This document shows, piece by piece, positions 34,022-42,484 of a stretch of 64,000 bases of DNA. Below the pieces are notes generated by a model. The model ran no database searches, was not told the DNA's origin, and saw nothing but the letters and a program-made list of their open reading frames with translations. Origin of the DNA: G963663775 sp963664255 (GTDB lineage Bacteria > Bacillota > Clostridia > Oscillospirales > Butyricicoccaceae); assembly GCA_963664255.1 (NCBI GenBank), contig OY760938.1:1612001-1676000 (forward strand). The letters are read 5' to 3'. Position numbers and translations under genes: made by a program. Within the stretch, counting starts at the first letter, position 1. The number at the start of each line of letters is the position of its first letter.

Positions 34022-35017
34022 ATGGGACTTTTTTCAGGGCAATTTGCAAATGTTGTAGAATGGGAAGAATTTCGCGAAGATATGATTTTTTGGAAATGGC
34101 ACAATCGCGAAATCAAAAAAGGCAGTAAACTCATCATTCGCCCAGGGCAGGATGCGATTTTTCTGTTCAACGGCAAGACAGAGGGCATTTTTCAGGATGA
34201 TGGCGAATATGACATCGAATCACAAATCATTCCTTTTTTATCCACACTCAAGGGATTCAAGTTTGGCTTCAACTCCGGTATGCGTGCCGAGGTGTTATTT
34301 GTCAACACCAAAGAATTCACCGTGAAATGGGGCACCAAAAATGCCATCAACATCCCAACCCCACAGCTGCCGGGCGGGATGCCTATTCGTGCCAACGGCA
34401 CGTTTACCTTCAAGGTCAACGATTACATCAAGTTGATTGACAAAATTGCAGGGGTGAAAGAATCCTATTTGGTAGAAGAGGTGAAACTTCGCATCGTGGC
34501 AATGCTCGACCAGCTGCTGATGAAATGGATTTCCAAAGAAGGGAAAGACATGTTTAATCTGCAGGCGAATTCATTTGATATTTCCAATGGCATGAAAACC
34601 GATTTGGATATGCAAATCTTTGATTTGGGCATGACGGTCACGGCGTTTTCCATCATGAGCTTCACCTATCCAGAAGAAGTGCAGAAAATGATTAACAAAA
34701 CCGCATCGCAGAGCATGGTTGGGGATGTAGAGCATTACCAGCGCGTATCCATGATTGACGGCATTGCATCCGGAGCGGTGCAGGGCGGCGGCGTTGCGTC
34801 TGACATGGCAGGCATGATGATGGGTATGAACATCGCCAATCAAATGATGCAGACGATGCAAACCCCGCAGCAGGGTGCGCCGACAGGGCAAGGTGCAGTT
34901 TCGCCGCAGGTAAGTGCCCCTGCTGGCGGCGCAATCCCCAATTTCTGCCCCAACTGCGGCACGAAAACGAGCGGAGCCAATTTTTGCCCCAACTGCGGAC
35001 AAAAACTGGTCGGCTGA
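34022..35017 (+). CDS. SPFH-domain protein with C-terminal zinc ribbon (YdjI-like, 'virion core' family)
   Basis: The 331-residue protein has an SPFH-like core from about residue 25 (LIIRPGQDAIFLFNGK) to 215, a Met/Gly-rich linker (MAGMMMGMNIANQMMQTMQT) and a double-CxxC ribbon at the end (FCPNCGTKTS, FCPNCGQKL). Homologues of B. subtilis YdjI recruit PspA to membranes. It is the last gene clearly belonging to the PspA module. Confidence 0.88.
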   Translation: MGLFSGQFANVVEWEEFREDMIFWKWHNREIKKGSKLIIRPGQDAIFLFNGKTEGIFQDDGEYDIESQIIPFLSTLKGFKFGFNSGMRAEVLFVNTKEFTVKWGTKNAINIPTPQLPGGMPIRANGTFTFKVNDYIKLIDKIAGVKESYLVEEVKLRIVAMLDQLLMKWISKEGKDMFNLQANSFDISNGMKTDLDMQIFDLGMTVTAFSIMSFTYPEEVQKMINKTASQSMVGDVEHYQRVSMIDGIASGAVQGGGVASDMAGMMMGMNIANQMMQTMQTPQQGAPTGQGAVSPQVSAPAGGAIPNFCPNCGTKTSGANFCPNCGQKLVG

Positions 35018-35045
35018 TGACAGCTTCTAATATCATGGAAAGGGC

Positions 35046-35561
35046 GTGAAGCGCTTGCAATATATCTCGACCAAGCATCCCGACCTGCATCTGCGATTTG
35101 CACAGCCGCAGGATGCTGCACTGGTTTTGGAATATATCCAAAAGCTGGGCGATTATCAAAAAATGTCGGATAAAGTCATTGCAACCGAAGAAAAGCTTGC
35201 AAAGCTGCTGGCAGACAAAAGTGGGGAAGCCATTTTTGGTGAATATCAAGGAAAAACAGTCGCTTTTCTATATTTCTTTGAAAGCTCATCTGCATTTATT
35301 GGCGAAAAAGGACTGTTCATCGATGCGTTTTACATGGATGAATCCGTTCGCTTTCAGGGATTTGGCAAGGTGATGCTGTCCTTTCTATCGAAACTGGCAC
35401 TGGAGCGTGGCTGTGAGCGGTTGGAGTGGGCGTGTTTGGACTGGAATACCCCAAGCATTCGGTTTTATCAAAACATGGGGGCGTGCGGCATGGATATGAT
35501 GACCACCTACCGCCTCACACCGGAAAAACTCCGTGAGCACGCACAAAATTTTGAAAGCTGA
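35046..35561 (+). CDS. GNAT-family N-acetyltransferase
   Basis: The 171-residue protein has a GNAT fold: FLYFFESS beta-4, then FIDAFYMDESVRFQGFGKVM with a divergent acetyl-CoA loop (QGFGK in place of RGxGxG), and the NTPSIRFYQNMGA alpha-4 region. It starts with GTG at 35046 after AAAGGG, 28 bases downstream of the SPFH gene, so it may be co-transcribed. The acceptor substrate (small amine, protein or antibiotic) is unknown. Confidence 0.88.
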   Translation: MKRLQYISTKHPDLHLRFAQPQDAALVLEYIQKLGDYQKMSDKVIATEEKLAKLLADKSGEAIFGEYQGKTVAFLYFFESSSAFIGEKGLFIDAFYMDESVRFQGFGKVMLSFLSKLALERGCERLEWACLDWNTPSIRFYQNMGACGMDMMTTYRLTPEKLREHAQNFES

Positions 35562-35610
35562 TGCAGCAGAAGTTTTGTGAAAATGACCATGTGCAGGGTG
35601 CAAAAACTGG

Positions 35611-35639
35611 TTGACGCATAGGCAAAATCCTGATACAAT
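35611..35639 (+). promoter_or_regulatory. Promoter candidate embedded in the GNAT terminator
   Basis: TTGACG (35611-35616), 17 bases, TACAAT (35634-35639). The -10 hexamer lies inside the 5' arm of the hairpin at 35632-35677, so the start site (about 35646) would fall in its loop. A chance match cannot be excluded. Confidence 0.4.
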
Positions 35640-35683
35640 ACCGTGTGTTAGCTGCGGCTAATTCGTGGTATTGTATCTTTTTT
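35632..35683 (+). terminator. Terminator downstream of the GNAT gene
   Basis: GATACAATACC (35632-35642) pairs perfectly over 11 bp with GGTATTGTATC (35667-35677), followed by six T residues. The loop contains its own TTAGC/GCTAA hairpin. Confidence 0.85.
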
Positions 35684-36022
35684 CATTGTGCTATCAGTTG
35701 TGAAAATAATGATTCGGGAAGGAATAATTGGGGCTTAGCATGGTAATGACGATGTTTTTCCGCGCAAAAGTTCTGAAATCACATCTGCGTTGTGTAAAAA
35801 AAGTGTAAACACCTGTTAAATCACAATTCCTTAAAAATTTGGCTATCAAAAATACACAATGCAATGCTATACTTACCGTGTTGCAATTCATATTGAAAAG
35901 CTATTAGTTTTTGGGAGCAACTTCGTTCTGCAAAAAACGAGGACGCAGGGTTCTTTACGGCAGTCGTTTACAAACATATTTTGGGATGCTGTTACAACTG
36001 GAATAGGAAAGGGATATTGTGT
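35684..36022 (+). promoter_or_regulatory. Leader region before the second chemoreceptor
   Basis: This stretch of about 340 bases has no convincing gene. An extended -10 promoter candidate TGC-TATACT is at 35865-35873, without a good -35. A 22-codon open frame (35740-35808) exists but lacks supporting evidence beyond an upstream GGGG. AGGAAAGGGA before the chemoreceptor is at 36005-36013. Confidence 0.4.
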
Positions 36023-37708
36023 ATGTTTCAAAACAAATTTTTCAAAAACGTTCCCATTGCAAAAAAACTCCTGCATGGCTTTCTTTTGGTGTCCTCTATC
36101 ACAGCGTTTGTGGGGTTGATTGGGATTCTCGGTATGTTCAAAATCATTCAAGCTGACCAAATGCTCTATCAGTACCAAACCGAACCGCTGACGTATTTGT
36201 CGGAAGGCATTTCCGCAGTGGATAATATGCGTATCCAGATGCGCATAGCCGCGTTAAACGCGGGGGATACGGCCGCGGTGCAGGAAGCGGAAGCCGCCTT
36301 TGATGAGCTGTATGCCGCCGGACAAGAAGCCTTCGCGGCCTTTGGTCAGGAAAATCAATCCGAGGAAGTCGATGTGTTGCTGAATGACTCCTATACATAT
36401 TATACAGAATCGTTGAAAGCCGCGGCAGAAGCGGTGTTCCAAGCCGCCAAAAGTGGCGATGTCGACACCGCAAATGCGGCAGGCGAACAGTATGCGGCGG
36501 ACATTCAGCAGCTGCATGATGACCTCAGCCAGTGCTTTACATTGACGGTGCAGGATGCTAAATATTACAGCGAGTTTAACCTCCGTATGGGTGTGATTGT
36601 CATCGTTATCTTGCTGCTGGTGGCGGCAATGGGTGTGTTATTGGCGGTTTTGTTGGGTCGATATATCGCAAAAATGATTAGCACCCCTGTCAATCATATG
36701 GTGGACACGGCGCTTGCGTTGTCCAAAGGGGACACCAATGTTTCGGTAGAACCCACAACAGGGGATGAAATCGGCACGCTCGCCGATGCGTTCAACCAAA
36801 TGATTCACCATATCCAAGAGCAGGCGGGTGTTTTAACCGCCATTGCTCAAAATGATTTGACATCGACCTATACACCGTGCTGCGCGCAGGACACGATGGG
36901 GCTGGCACTGTCCACCATGCTGCAGGATTTGAATGCGCTCTTCCGTGACATTCAGACAGCAGCGGCGCAAGTGAACAATGGTTCCAATCAAATTTCCAAT
37001 GCGGCGCAGACCCTTTCCCAGGGTGCGGCGGAGCAAGCGGGCACGATTGAAGAACTATCTGTTTCGATTGCGTCTATTTCCGAAAGAATCGTACAAACTG
37101 CGGAAAATGTGCAGGAAGCAACCCAGTATGTGGAGCAAACAGGTGATGGCGTATCCCGCAGCAATGCACAAATGCAGGATATGGTGACTGCCATGAACCG
37201 CATCACGGAGTCTTCTCACGAAATCTCGAAAATCATCAAGGTAATTGACGATATTGCATTCCAGACCAATATTTTAGCGCTTAATGCCGCTGTAGAGGCC
37301 GCAAGAGCAGGCGAAGCGGGAAAAGGCTTTGCAGTGGTTGCGGATGAAGTGCGCAATCTGGCGTCCAAATCTGCGGATGCGGCACGGCAGACAACCGCAC
37401 TCATCGAGGGTTCGATTCTTGCGGTGCAAGATGGGCAGAAAACCGCAGATGAAACCGCAAAGACGCTTGCCAATGTCGAAGAAATGGCACGTTTGGTCGA
37501 CCAAGCGATTCACAAAATCAGCGATGCGTCCGCCGAGCAGGCATCTACGATTCAGGAGCTTACCACCGGCGTGGAGTTGGTGTCCGGTGTGGTACAGACC
37601 AATTCGGCAACCTCGGAAGAAAGTGCTGCGGCGAGCGAGGAGCTTTCCGGTCAAGCAGAGGTGTTAAACAGCTACATCCGCAATATCCGACTGCGTTCCA
37701 TGCAATAA
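36023..37708 (+). CDS. Methyl-accepting chemotaxis protein, four-helix-bundle sensor
   Basis: The 561-residue receptor starts MFQNKFFKNVPIAKKLLHGF, has a first membrane segment near residues 20-42, an Ala/Glu-rich four-helix-bundle-type extracellular domain (4HB_MCP-like) to about residue 185, a second membrane segment (VIVIVILLLVAAMGVLLAVL), HAMP, and the signalling tip TNILALNAAVEAARAGEAGK, GFAVVADEVRNLA. Ligand unknown. It shares only the cytoplasmic half with the Cache-type receptor at 22.5 kb. An upstream in-frame ATG at 35981 lacks a ribosome binding site. Confidence 0.93.
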   Translation: MFQNKFFKNVPIAKKLLHGFLLVSSITAFVGLIGILGMFKIIQADQMLYQYQTEPLTYLSEGISAVDNMRIQMRIAALNAGDTAAVQEAEAAFDELYAAGQEAFAAFGQENQSEEVDVLLNDSYTYYTESLKAAAEAVFQAAKSGDVDTANAAGEQYAADIQQLHDDLSQCFTLTVQDAKYYSEFNLRMGVIVIVILLLVAAMGVLLAVLLGRYIAKMISTPVNHMVDTALALSKGDTNVSVEPTTGDEIGTLADAFNQMIHHIQEQAGVLTAIAQNDLTSTYTPCCAQDTMGLALSTMLQDLNALFRDIQTAAAQVNNGSNQISNAAQTLSQGAAEQAGTIEELSVSIASISERIVQTAENVQEATQYVEQTGDGVSRSNAQMQDMVTAMNRITESSHEISKIIKVIDDIAFQTNILALNAAVEAARAGEAGKGFAVVADEVRNLASKSADAARQTTALIEGSILAVQDGQKTADETAKTLANVEEMARLVDQAIHKISDASAEQASTIQELTTGVELVSGVVQTNSATSEESAAASEELSGQAEVLNSYIRNIRLRSMQ

Positions 37709-37718
37709 ACTGAAAAAT

Positions 37719-37757
37719 ACCCCTCTCGTTGCAAATGTGCAGCGAGAGGGGTGTTTT
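37719..37757 (+). terminator. Terminator of the second chemoreceptor
   Basis: ACCCCTCTCG (37719-37728) pairs with CGAGAGGGGT (37743-37752), followed by GTTTT. It lies between convergent genes and its 3' arm abuts the end of the glycosylase gene on the other strand. Confidence 0.85.
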
Positions 37758-37759
37758 CG

Positions 37760-38257
37760 CTATTTGAGATAGAGTAAAATCTCGCGGTACCGCGTGCACA
37801 GCCGTTCGACCGACCATGCCGCATTTGCAGGGCTGGTTGACGGCAGAGAACCAGCGGGCAGTCCTGTTTGCGGCTCACAAAGCTTGTGATATAAGCGGTT
37901 TGCGGTGCCGCCAGTTGTAAAAACCGCCTGTATGGAGGCTGTTTGCAGGATTTCGGTGAAATCATTGGGCACAGGGTTACGAATGGCGGCATCAGATGCC
38001 CCTTTGATTTCACAAGATGCCAGCACATCCCACAAGGCAATGCCGTGCTGCAGGCAAAGTGTGCGTTTTTCTGCAATGGTTTGCGGCAGGGGTGCTTCTA
38101 AAATGGTGGACAATACCCGCCAAAAACGATTTTGCGGATGTCCATAGAAAAACGCCTGCTCACGGGACTTGGGGCTTGGCATAGAACCCAGCAGAAGAAT
38201 CTTCGAATTTGCATCATATAGGGGTGGAAAATTGTGAAAAACCGTCTGATAGGTCAT
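37760..38257 (-). CDS. DNA-deoxyinosine (uracil-DNA superfamily) glycosylase
   Basis: The 165-residue protein has the family-6 (HDG-like) motif layout: LLLGSMPSPKS near the N-terminus, GHPQNRFWRVL, the LWDVLASCEIKGASDAAIRN segment and a C-terminal LPSTSPANA loop. Such enzymes excise deaminated purines (hypoxanthine) or uracil. The ATG at 38257 overlaps the mutY stop as ATGA, so it is translated from the same message. The upstream in-frame ATG at 38341 lies inside mutY and is rejected. Confidence 0.85.
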   Translation of the reverse strand: MTYQTVFHNFPPLYDANSKILLLGSMPSPKSREQAFFYGHPQNRFWRVLSTILEAPLPQTIAEKRTLCLQHGIALWDVLASCEIKGASDAAIRNPVPNDFTEILQTASIQAVFTTGGTANRLYHKLCEPQTGLPAGSLPSTSPANAAWSVERLCTRYREILLYLK

Positions 38258-39303
38258 GGCTCCGCCTCGATTACCTTGAGAAATGCACGGAATGCACTGG
38301 GCAGTGCATATGCCGCACGCAAATCGGTTGGGGTTACCCAACAGAAATCATCTGTCGGTGGAAAGGTTTCTAAATCTACATAATATCCAGTCATATGCCA
38401 CTCTATATGCGTAAAAATATGCTTTGCAGGGCGTAAAGAGCGGATTTGTGCACAGTCCATTTGTTGTTCCGCTAGATAGGCACGTGCCTGCTCGGGAGAG
38501 AGTGGGACTTCGACACCAGGTAGTTCCCAAAGCTTCGCCAGCAGACCTTTTTCCGGACGGCGATGCAAGGCAACTTTCCCGTTGCACCGCAGCAAAAACA
38601 CGGTGCGCTCCACACGGGTACGGGCGCGTTTGGGTGCTTTGCGGGGCAATCCGACCGCAATGCCGGACGCTGCACCAACGCACAGATGCAGTAGCGGACA
38701 GTCTGCGCATTTCGGTGCACCATTGGGCACACAAATCAAAGCCCCTAGCTCCATGATGGCTTGGTTGAACGCACCTGCCTGCTCAGGCACAATAGCAGCC
38801 ACCTGCGTACGTAAATCTGCCTTGACCTTGGGGTCGGAGATAAAGCGTTCATCGGCAGTTAGCCGTGCAATCACACGCAGCACATTGCCATCCACGGCAG
38901 GCACACGCTCGTCATAAGCGATGGAGGCAACAGCACCTGCGGTATAATCGCCGATGCCGGGCAGCTGCAGCAGCTGCGCATGGGTTTTCGGCATGATGCC
39001 GCCATAGCTTTCACAGACCTGCACGGCGGCACGATGCAGATTGCGCACACGGCTGTAATATCCCAAACCCTCCCACAGCTTGAGATAGGTCTGTTCGTCG
39101 GCCTGTGCCAATGCTTGTATGGTGGGAAGCGTGTGCAAAAATCGCACAAAATAGGCTTTCACGGCTTCTACACGTGTTTGCTGCAGCATGATTTCGCTGA
39201 CCCAAATGCGATAGGGGTCACGGTTTTCCCGCCACGGCAGTACGCGGGCATTTTGTGAAAACCAGTCCAATAAGGGGGCGCAAATTGCTTTTGATACGGG
39301 CAT
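38254..39303 (-). CDS. mutY: A/G-specific adenine glycosylase
   Basis: The 349-residue enzyme removes A opposite 8-oxo-G. The catalytic residues match E. coli numbering: Glu37 in VSEIMLQQTRV and Asp138 in PAVDGNVLRV. The helix-hairpin-helix is LPGIGDYTAGA (residues 114-124). The [4Fe-4S] Cys set is C191, C199, C202, C208. The C-terminal NUDIX-like 8-oxo-G recognition domain (WELPGVEVPL) is present. The start overlaps the stop of the thioesterase gene (TAATG). Confidence 0.96.
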   Translation of the reverse strand: MPVSKAICAPLLDWFSQNARVLPWRENRDPYRIWVSEIMLQQTRVEAVKAYFVRFLHTLPTIQALAQADEQTYLKLWEGLGYYSRVRNLHRAAVQVCESYGGIMPKTHAQLLQLPGIGDYTAGAVASIAYDERVPAVDGNVLRVIARLTADERFISDPKVKADLRTQVAAIVPEQAGAFNQAIMELGALICVPNGAPKCADCPLLHLCVGAASGIAVGLPRKAPKRARTRVERTVFLLRCNGKVALHRRPEKGLLAKLWELPGVEVPLSPEQARAYLAEQQMDCAQIRSLRPAKHIFTHIEWHMTGYYVDLETFPPTDDFCWVTPTDLRAAYALPSAFRAFLKVIEAEP

Positions 39304-39725
39304 TAGAGCAAATCCTCAACCTTTTTCTCGGTGTAAAACATGGTGAATGTTGCGCTGGCGATGCAGCGGCTGGTGGAATCGGTCACCTCGACCTCATATA
39401 CGGCGGTGCGGCGGCCGTGCTTGCGCTCGGTTGCAACCGCAATGAGCTGCTCGTTCGGCTGCCCCGCATATAAATAGTTGATGTTGCTCGTCAATGTCAC
39501 GGCAATGATGCCGCGGGATGCCGCAGCGGACCCGGCCGCCACATCACACAGCGCAAAAATCGTGCCGCCATGTGCCATCCCCAAGGGATTGAGCAATTCA
39601 GCACGCAGAGAAAGCGCCGCACGTGCACCGCCCTCCCAGATGCCCATCACCTCAATGCCAACGTATTGGTTGAAACCACCTACGTTTTGACGCCACTGCA
39701 AGATTTTATCCACTTCCATATTCAT
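39303..39725 (-). CDS. Hotdog-fold thioesterase (PaaI-like)
   Basis: The 140-residue protein has the PaaI-type core NPLGMAHGGTIFALCDVAAG, where HGG and the following Asp form the active site, and GEVEV-type strands to the C-terminus. It hydrolyses an acyl-CoA that cannot be specified. The ATG at 39725 follows AGAAGGGA; an upstream in-frame ATG at 39818 has no support. It is the first gene of a three-gene overlapping operon with mutY and the glycosylase. Confidence 0.9.
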   Translation of the reverse strand: MNMEVDKILQWRQNVGGFNQYVGIEVMGIWEGGARAALSLRAELLNPLGMAHGGTIFALCDVAAGSAAASRGIIAVTLTSNINYLYAGQPNEQLIAVATERKHGRRTAVYEVEVTDSTSRCIASATFTMFYTEKKVEDLL

Positions 39726-39833
39726 AATTGAAATTCCCTTCTGAAGAAACGTTCTCTCAAAATCACAGCCATTTCGTGACCTTGGTTTGAGTATATCATA
39801 AAATAATCTTGTCCGCAATCACGCATTGTTTGA

Positions 39834-39879
39834 CAAAAAAACACAGGAACACAACCGCATTTGCGACTGCATTCCTGTG
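39834..39879 (-). terminator. Terminator of the cytidylate kinase-like gene (minus strand)
   Basis: On the minus strand CACAGGAA pairs with TTCCTGTG (plus 39842-39849 and 39872-39879), followed by at least seven T residues (plus A-run 39834-39841). Confidence 0.85.
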
Positions 39880-39895
39880 GAAAGGGGTGTTAGGG

Positions 39896-40501
39896 TTATT
39901 TGTCCGCTACATATTCCAGCATGATTTGCACGGCTTTGTCAATGCCGACACGGCTTGCATTAATGCAAAGGTCATAGTGGCTGCCATGCCCCCAAACCTT
40001 GCCGGTGTAGTAATTATAATATGTAGAGCGTTGTTTATCCATTTTTTCCAACGCCGCTTCGGGTGTTTTGCCGGAAAGCACATAGCCCTCGTGCGTTGCA
40101 ATGCGTTTGACACGGTCTTCCATCGAGCCATGAATGAAGAAATCATAGCGGTTTTCAAAATCCCGCAGGACATGGTCGGCACAGCGACCCACAATGACAC
40201 ACGAGCCTTCCTCGGCAATTTCCCGCAGCAACTTGCACTGAATCAGATACAGCTGGTCATTGAGTGCCATGCCGTTTGTGCCGGTTGCGCCGAACATCGT
40301 CAACGAATACAAAAAGCTGTTGGTAGAGCGTTTGTCCAAATGCTCAAATAATTCCTCGGAAAATCCGCTTTTCTTGGCCGCACGTGCAATCAATTCACGG
40401 TCATAGAACGGAATCCCCAATTTTTCTGCGACCTTTTGACCAATTTCATGACCGCCCGAACCATATTCTCTGCCAATGGTGATGATTTTGTTTGCACTCA
40501 T
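39896..40501 (-). CDS. Cytidylate kinase-like family protein
   Basis: The 201-residue protein begins MSANKIITIGREYGSGGHEI, containing the P-loop-like GREYGSGG of this family, and has VIVGRCADHVL and the lid-like RVKRIATHEGY segment. It resembles cytidylate kinase but is a distinct clostridial family often encoded apart from cmk; its substrate is not known. The ATG at 40501 is set by GGAGG 8 bases upstream; earlier in-frame starts (to 40600) lack this. A terminator follows. Confidence 0.87.
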   Translation of the reverse strand: MSANKIITIGREYGSGGHEIGQKVAEKLGIPFYDRELIARAAKKSGFSEELFEHLDKRSTNSFLYSLTMFGATGTNGMALNDQLYLIQCKLLREIAEEGSCVIVGRCADHVLRDFENRYDFFIHGSMEDRVKRIATHEGYVLSGKTPEAALEKMDKQRSTYYNYYTGKVWGHGSHYDLCINASRVGIDKAVQIMLEYVADK

Positions 40502-40613
40502 AACACGCGCCTCCATTCCATCAAACCCCTGTGCACTATGCATAATTTCTGTGTATTTATCATACATCAGCCTATGAAAACTGTCAAGCACTTCCGACAT
40601 CTTTTTACTTTTT

Positions 40614-41987
40614 TCAGCAATTTATCAATTCACGACCGATTTCATCAATGTTGCCTGCGCCCATGGTCAGCACCAAATCCCCTGCACGGGCGTGCTGGCG
40701 AATATACAGCACAATTTCCTCAAAATTATCCAGACTGACGGCGTTTTCCAGCTTTGCTGCCACATCGGCAGAGCTGATGCCAAGGGTGTTTTGCTCCCGT
40801 GCGGCATAAATCGGCGCCAACACCACCTCGTCACAGGCGGAAAGTGCGTGGACAAAATCGCCGAACAAAGCATGGGTACGTGTATAGGTGTGCGGCTGAA
40901 AAATGCAGATAATGCGCTGAAAATTCATTTGGCGCGCGGCAGAAAGGGTAACACGCATTTCACTGGGGTGATGTGCGTAGTCATCGACCACCAACGCACC
41001 ACAGGACATGGTGCCGGTGCGCTGAAAGCGACGGGTAGAGCCAGTAAATGCAGCAAGACCCTGCGCCACCTGTACACCGTCCACGCCCAAAAATGCCGCC
41101 GAAGCACAGCACGCCAACGCATTCATCATGTTGTGTTTTCCCGGCACAGCAAGGCAGATGCTCGCATAGGTTTTGCCGGCAATCACGGCATCAAAGCGAT
41201 AATAGCCGTGCTCCTCATACACATTTTCAGGATGCACAAAGGCAGTCGGCTGTTCGCCGAACGTTAGCACGGTACGTGCCAAACCATCCACCACACGCAT
41301 GGCATTGGGGTCATCAGCGTTGACAACCACAGCACCGTTTTCTGGCGTTAAGGCACAAAAACGGCGGAAGGATGCCACAATATCGTCTAAATCCTTAAAA
41401 AAGTCCAAGTGGTCGGCTTCGACGTTCAAAATCACCGCAACCGTTGGGCAAAAGGATAAAAACGAATTGCAGTATTCACAGGATTCTGCCACAAAACAGT
41501 CCTTTGCACCAATGCGCAGTGTGCCGCCGATTGCCGGCAGTTGGCTGCCGACCATCACGGTGGGGTCCAGATTTGCCTGCATGGTAATCATTGCCATCAT
41601 GGAAGTGGTGGTGGTCTTGCCGTGCGTGCCTGCCAAGCAAATGACGTTGTCATAGTCCTGCATCAGCTCTCCCCACGCCTGCGCCCGCTCCAAAATCGGA
41701 ATGCCGAGCGCATGCGCCTGCATGATTTCCGGATTGTCGTTATGGATGGCGGCAGTGCGGATGACCAAGACGGCATCGCGCACATTTTCTGCGCTGTGTG
41801 TATAATAAATGACGGCACCCAACTGCTCCAGCCGTTCGGTGACGGCGGTGCGGCTGCGGTCGGACCCAGAAACCCGTGCGCCACGGGAGAGCAGCAGCTC
41901 CGCCAAAGAGTTCATGGATACGCCGCCGATGCCAATCAGATGGATGTGCGCATGTGCGTCTATATATTCCTGCATGGTTTGCTTCAT
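40614..41987 (-). CDS. murC: UDP-N-acetylmuramate--L-alanine ligase
   Basis: The 457-residue enzyme adds L-Ala to UDP-MurNAc in peptidoglycan synthesis. It has the N-terminal Rossmann motif IHLIGIGGVSMNSLAE (residues 15-30), the ATP loop AGTHGKTTTTSM (119-130), and central-domain residues ESCEYCNSFL and LNVEADHLDFF typical of MurC. The C-terminal domain holds FQPHTYTRTHALF. It is monocistronic here, away from the main mur cluster. AGGGA lies before the ATG at 41987. Confidence 0.96.
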   Translation of the reverse strand: MKQTMQEYIDAHAHIHLIGIGGVSMNSLAELLLSRGARVSGSDRSRTAVTERLEQLGAVIYYTHSAENVRDAVLVIRTAAIHNDNPEIMQAHALGIPILERAQAWGELMQDYDNVICLAGTHGKTTTTSMMAMITMQANLDPTVMVGSQLPAIGGTLRIGAKDCFVAESCEYCNSFLSFCPTVAVILNVEADHLDFFKDLDDIVASFRRFCALTPENGAVVVNADDPNAMRVVDGLARTVLTFGEQPTAFVHPENVYEEHGYYRFDAVIAGKTYASICLAVPGKHNMMNALACCASAAFLGVDGVQVAQGLAAFTGSTRRFQRTGTMSCGALVVDDYAHHPSEMRVTLSAARQMNFQRIICIFQPHTYTRTHALFGDFVHALSACDEVVLAPIYAAREQNTLGISSADVAAKLENAVSLDNFEEIVLYIRQHARAGDLVLTMGAGNIDEIGRELINC

Positions 41988-42157
41988 GTAATGTCCCTCA
42001 TCTCAAAAAGATATGTATTATTATATGACAATCTGACTAAAATATAAATAGCTATTTTCATCCTTTTCCCAAAATATCAGTTTCCGCACGCAAAACCCGC
42101 AGTTTGGGCAGAAACCCCATTCATTTATTGACACAATGTAAAAGGAGAATCACTTTT

Positions 42158-42421
42158 ATGGAAATCACCGATGTAAAATTCCGCCATTTGCAGGATGACG
42201 GAAAACTCAAAGCCCTCGTGTCTGTTACATTTGACCACGTATTTGCCGTGCACGACATCAAGGTCATTGCCGGACGTGACCGTTTGTTTTTGGCGATGCC
42301 CTCCCGCCGTATGCCAGACGGCAAATATCGTGACATCGTGCACCCCATCGGCACCGATTTGCGGGATGAACTGGAACAGCGTGTGCTTGCAGAATATCTG
42401 ACAGTTGCGGAGCAATGCTGA
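42158..42421 (+). CDS. spoVG: SpoVG family RNA/DNA-binding regulator
   Basis: The 87-residue protein begins MEITDVKFRHLQDDGKLKAL and has the SpoVG blocks FDHVFAVHDIKVI and FLAMPSRRMPDGKYRDIVHP. SpoVG influences septation and many stationary-phase traits in Firmicutes, and binds nucleic acid. AAAGGAG at 42141-42147 sets the start. It is divergent from murC and followed 63 bases later by the glycosyltransferase gene. Presence of spoVG alone does not prove spore formation. Confidence 0.95.
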   Translation: MEITDVKFRHLQDDGKLKALVSVTFDHVFAVHDIKVIAGRDRLFLAMPSRRMPDGKYRDIVHPIGTDLRDELEQRVLAEYLTVAEQC

Positions 42422-42484
42422 ATGGGTTTCACTTGCTTTTTTTCTCCGGACAGGCTAAAATAGAAAGCGTCCGGGAGGGATTTT

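Noticed and set aside
42127..42150. TTGACA (42127-42132) as a promoter for spoVG
   Set aside because: A -10 at normal spacing would coincide with the spoVG ribosome binding site and start region, and no suitable hexamer is present.
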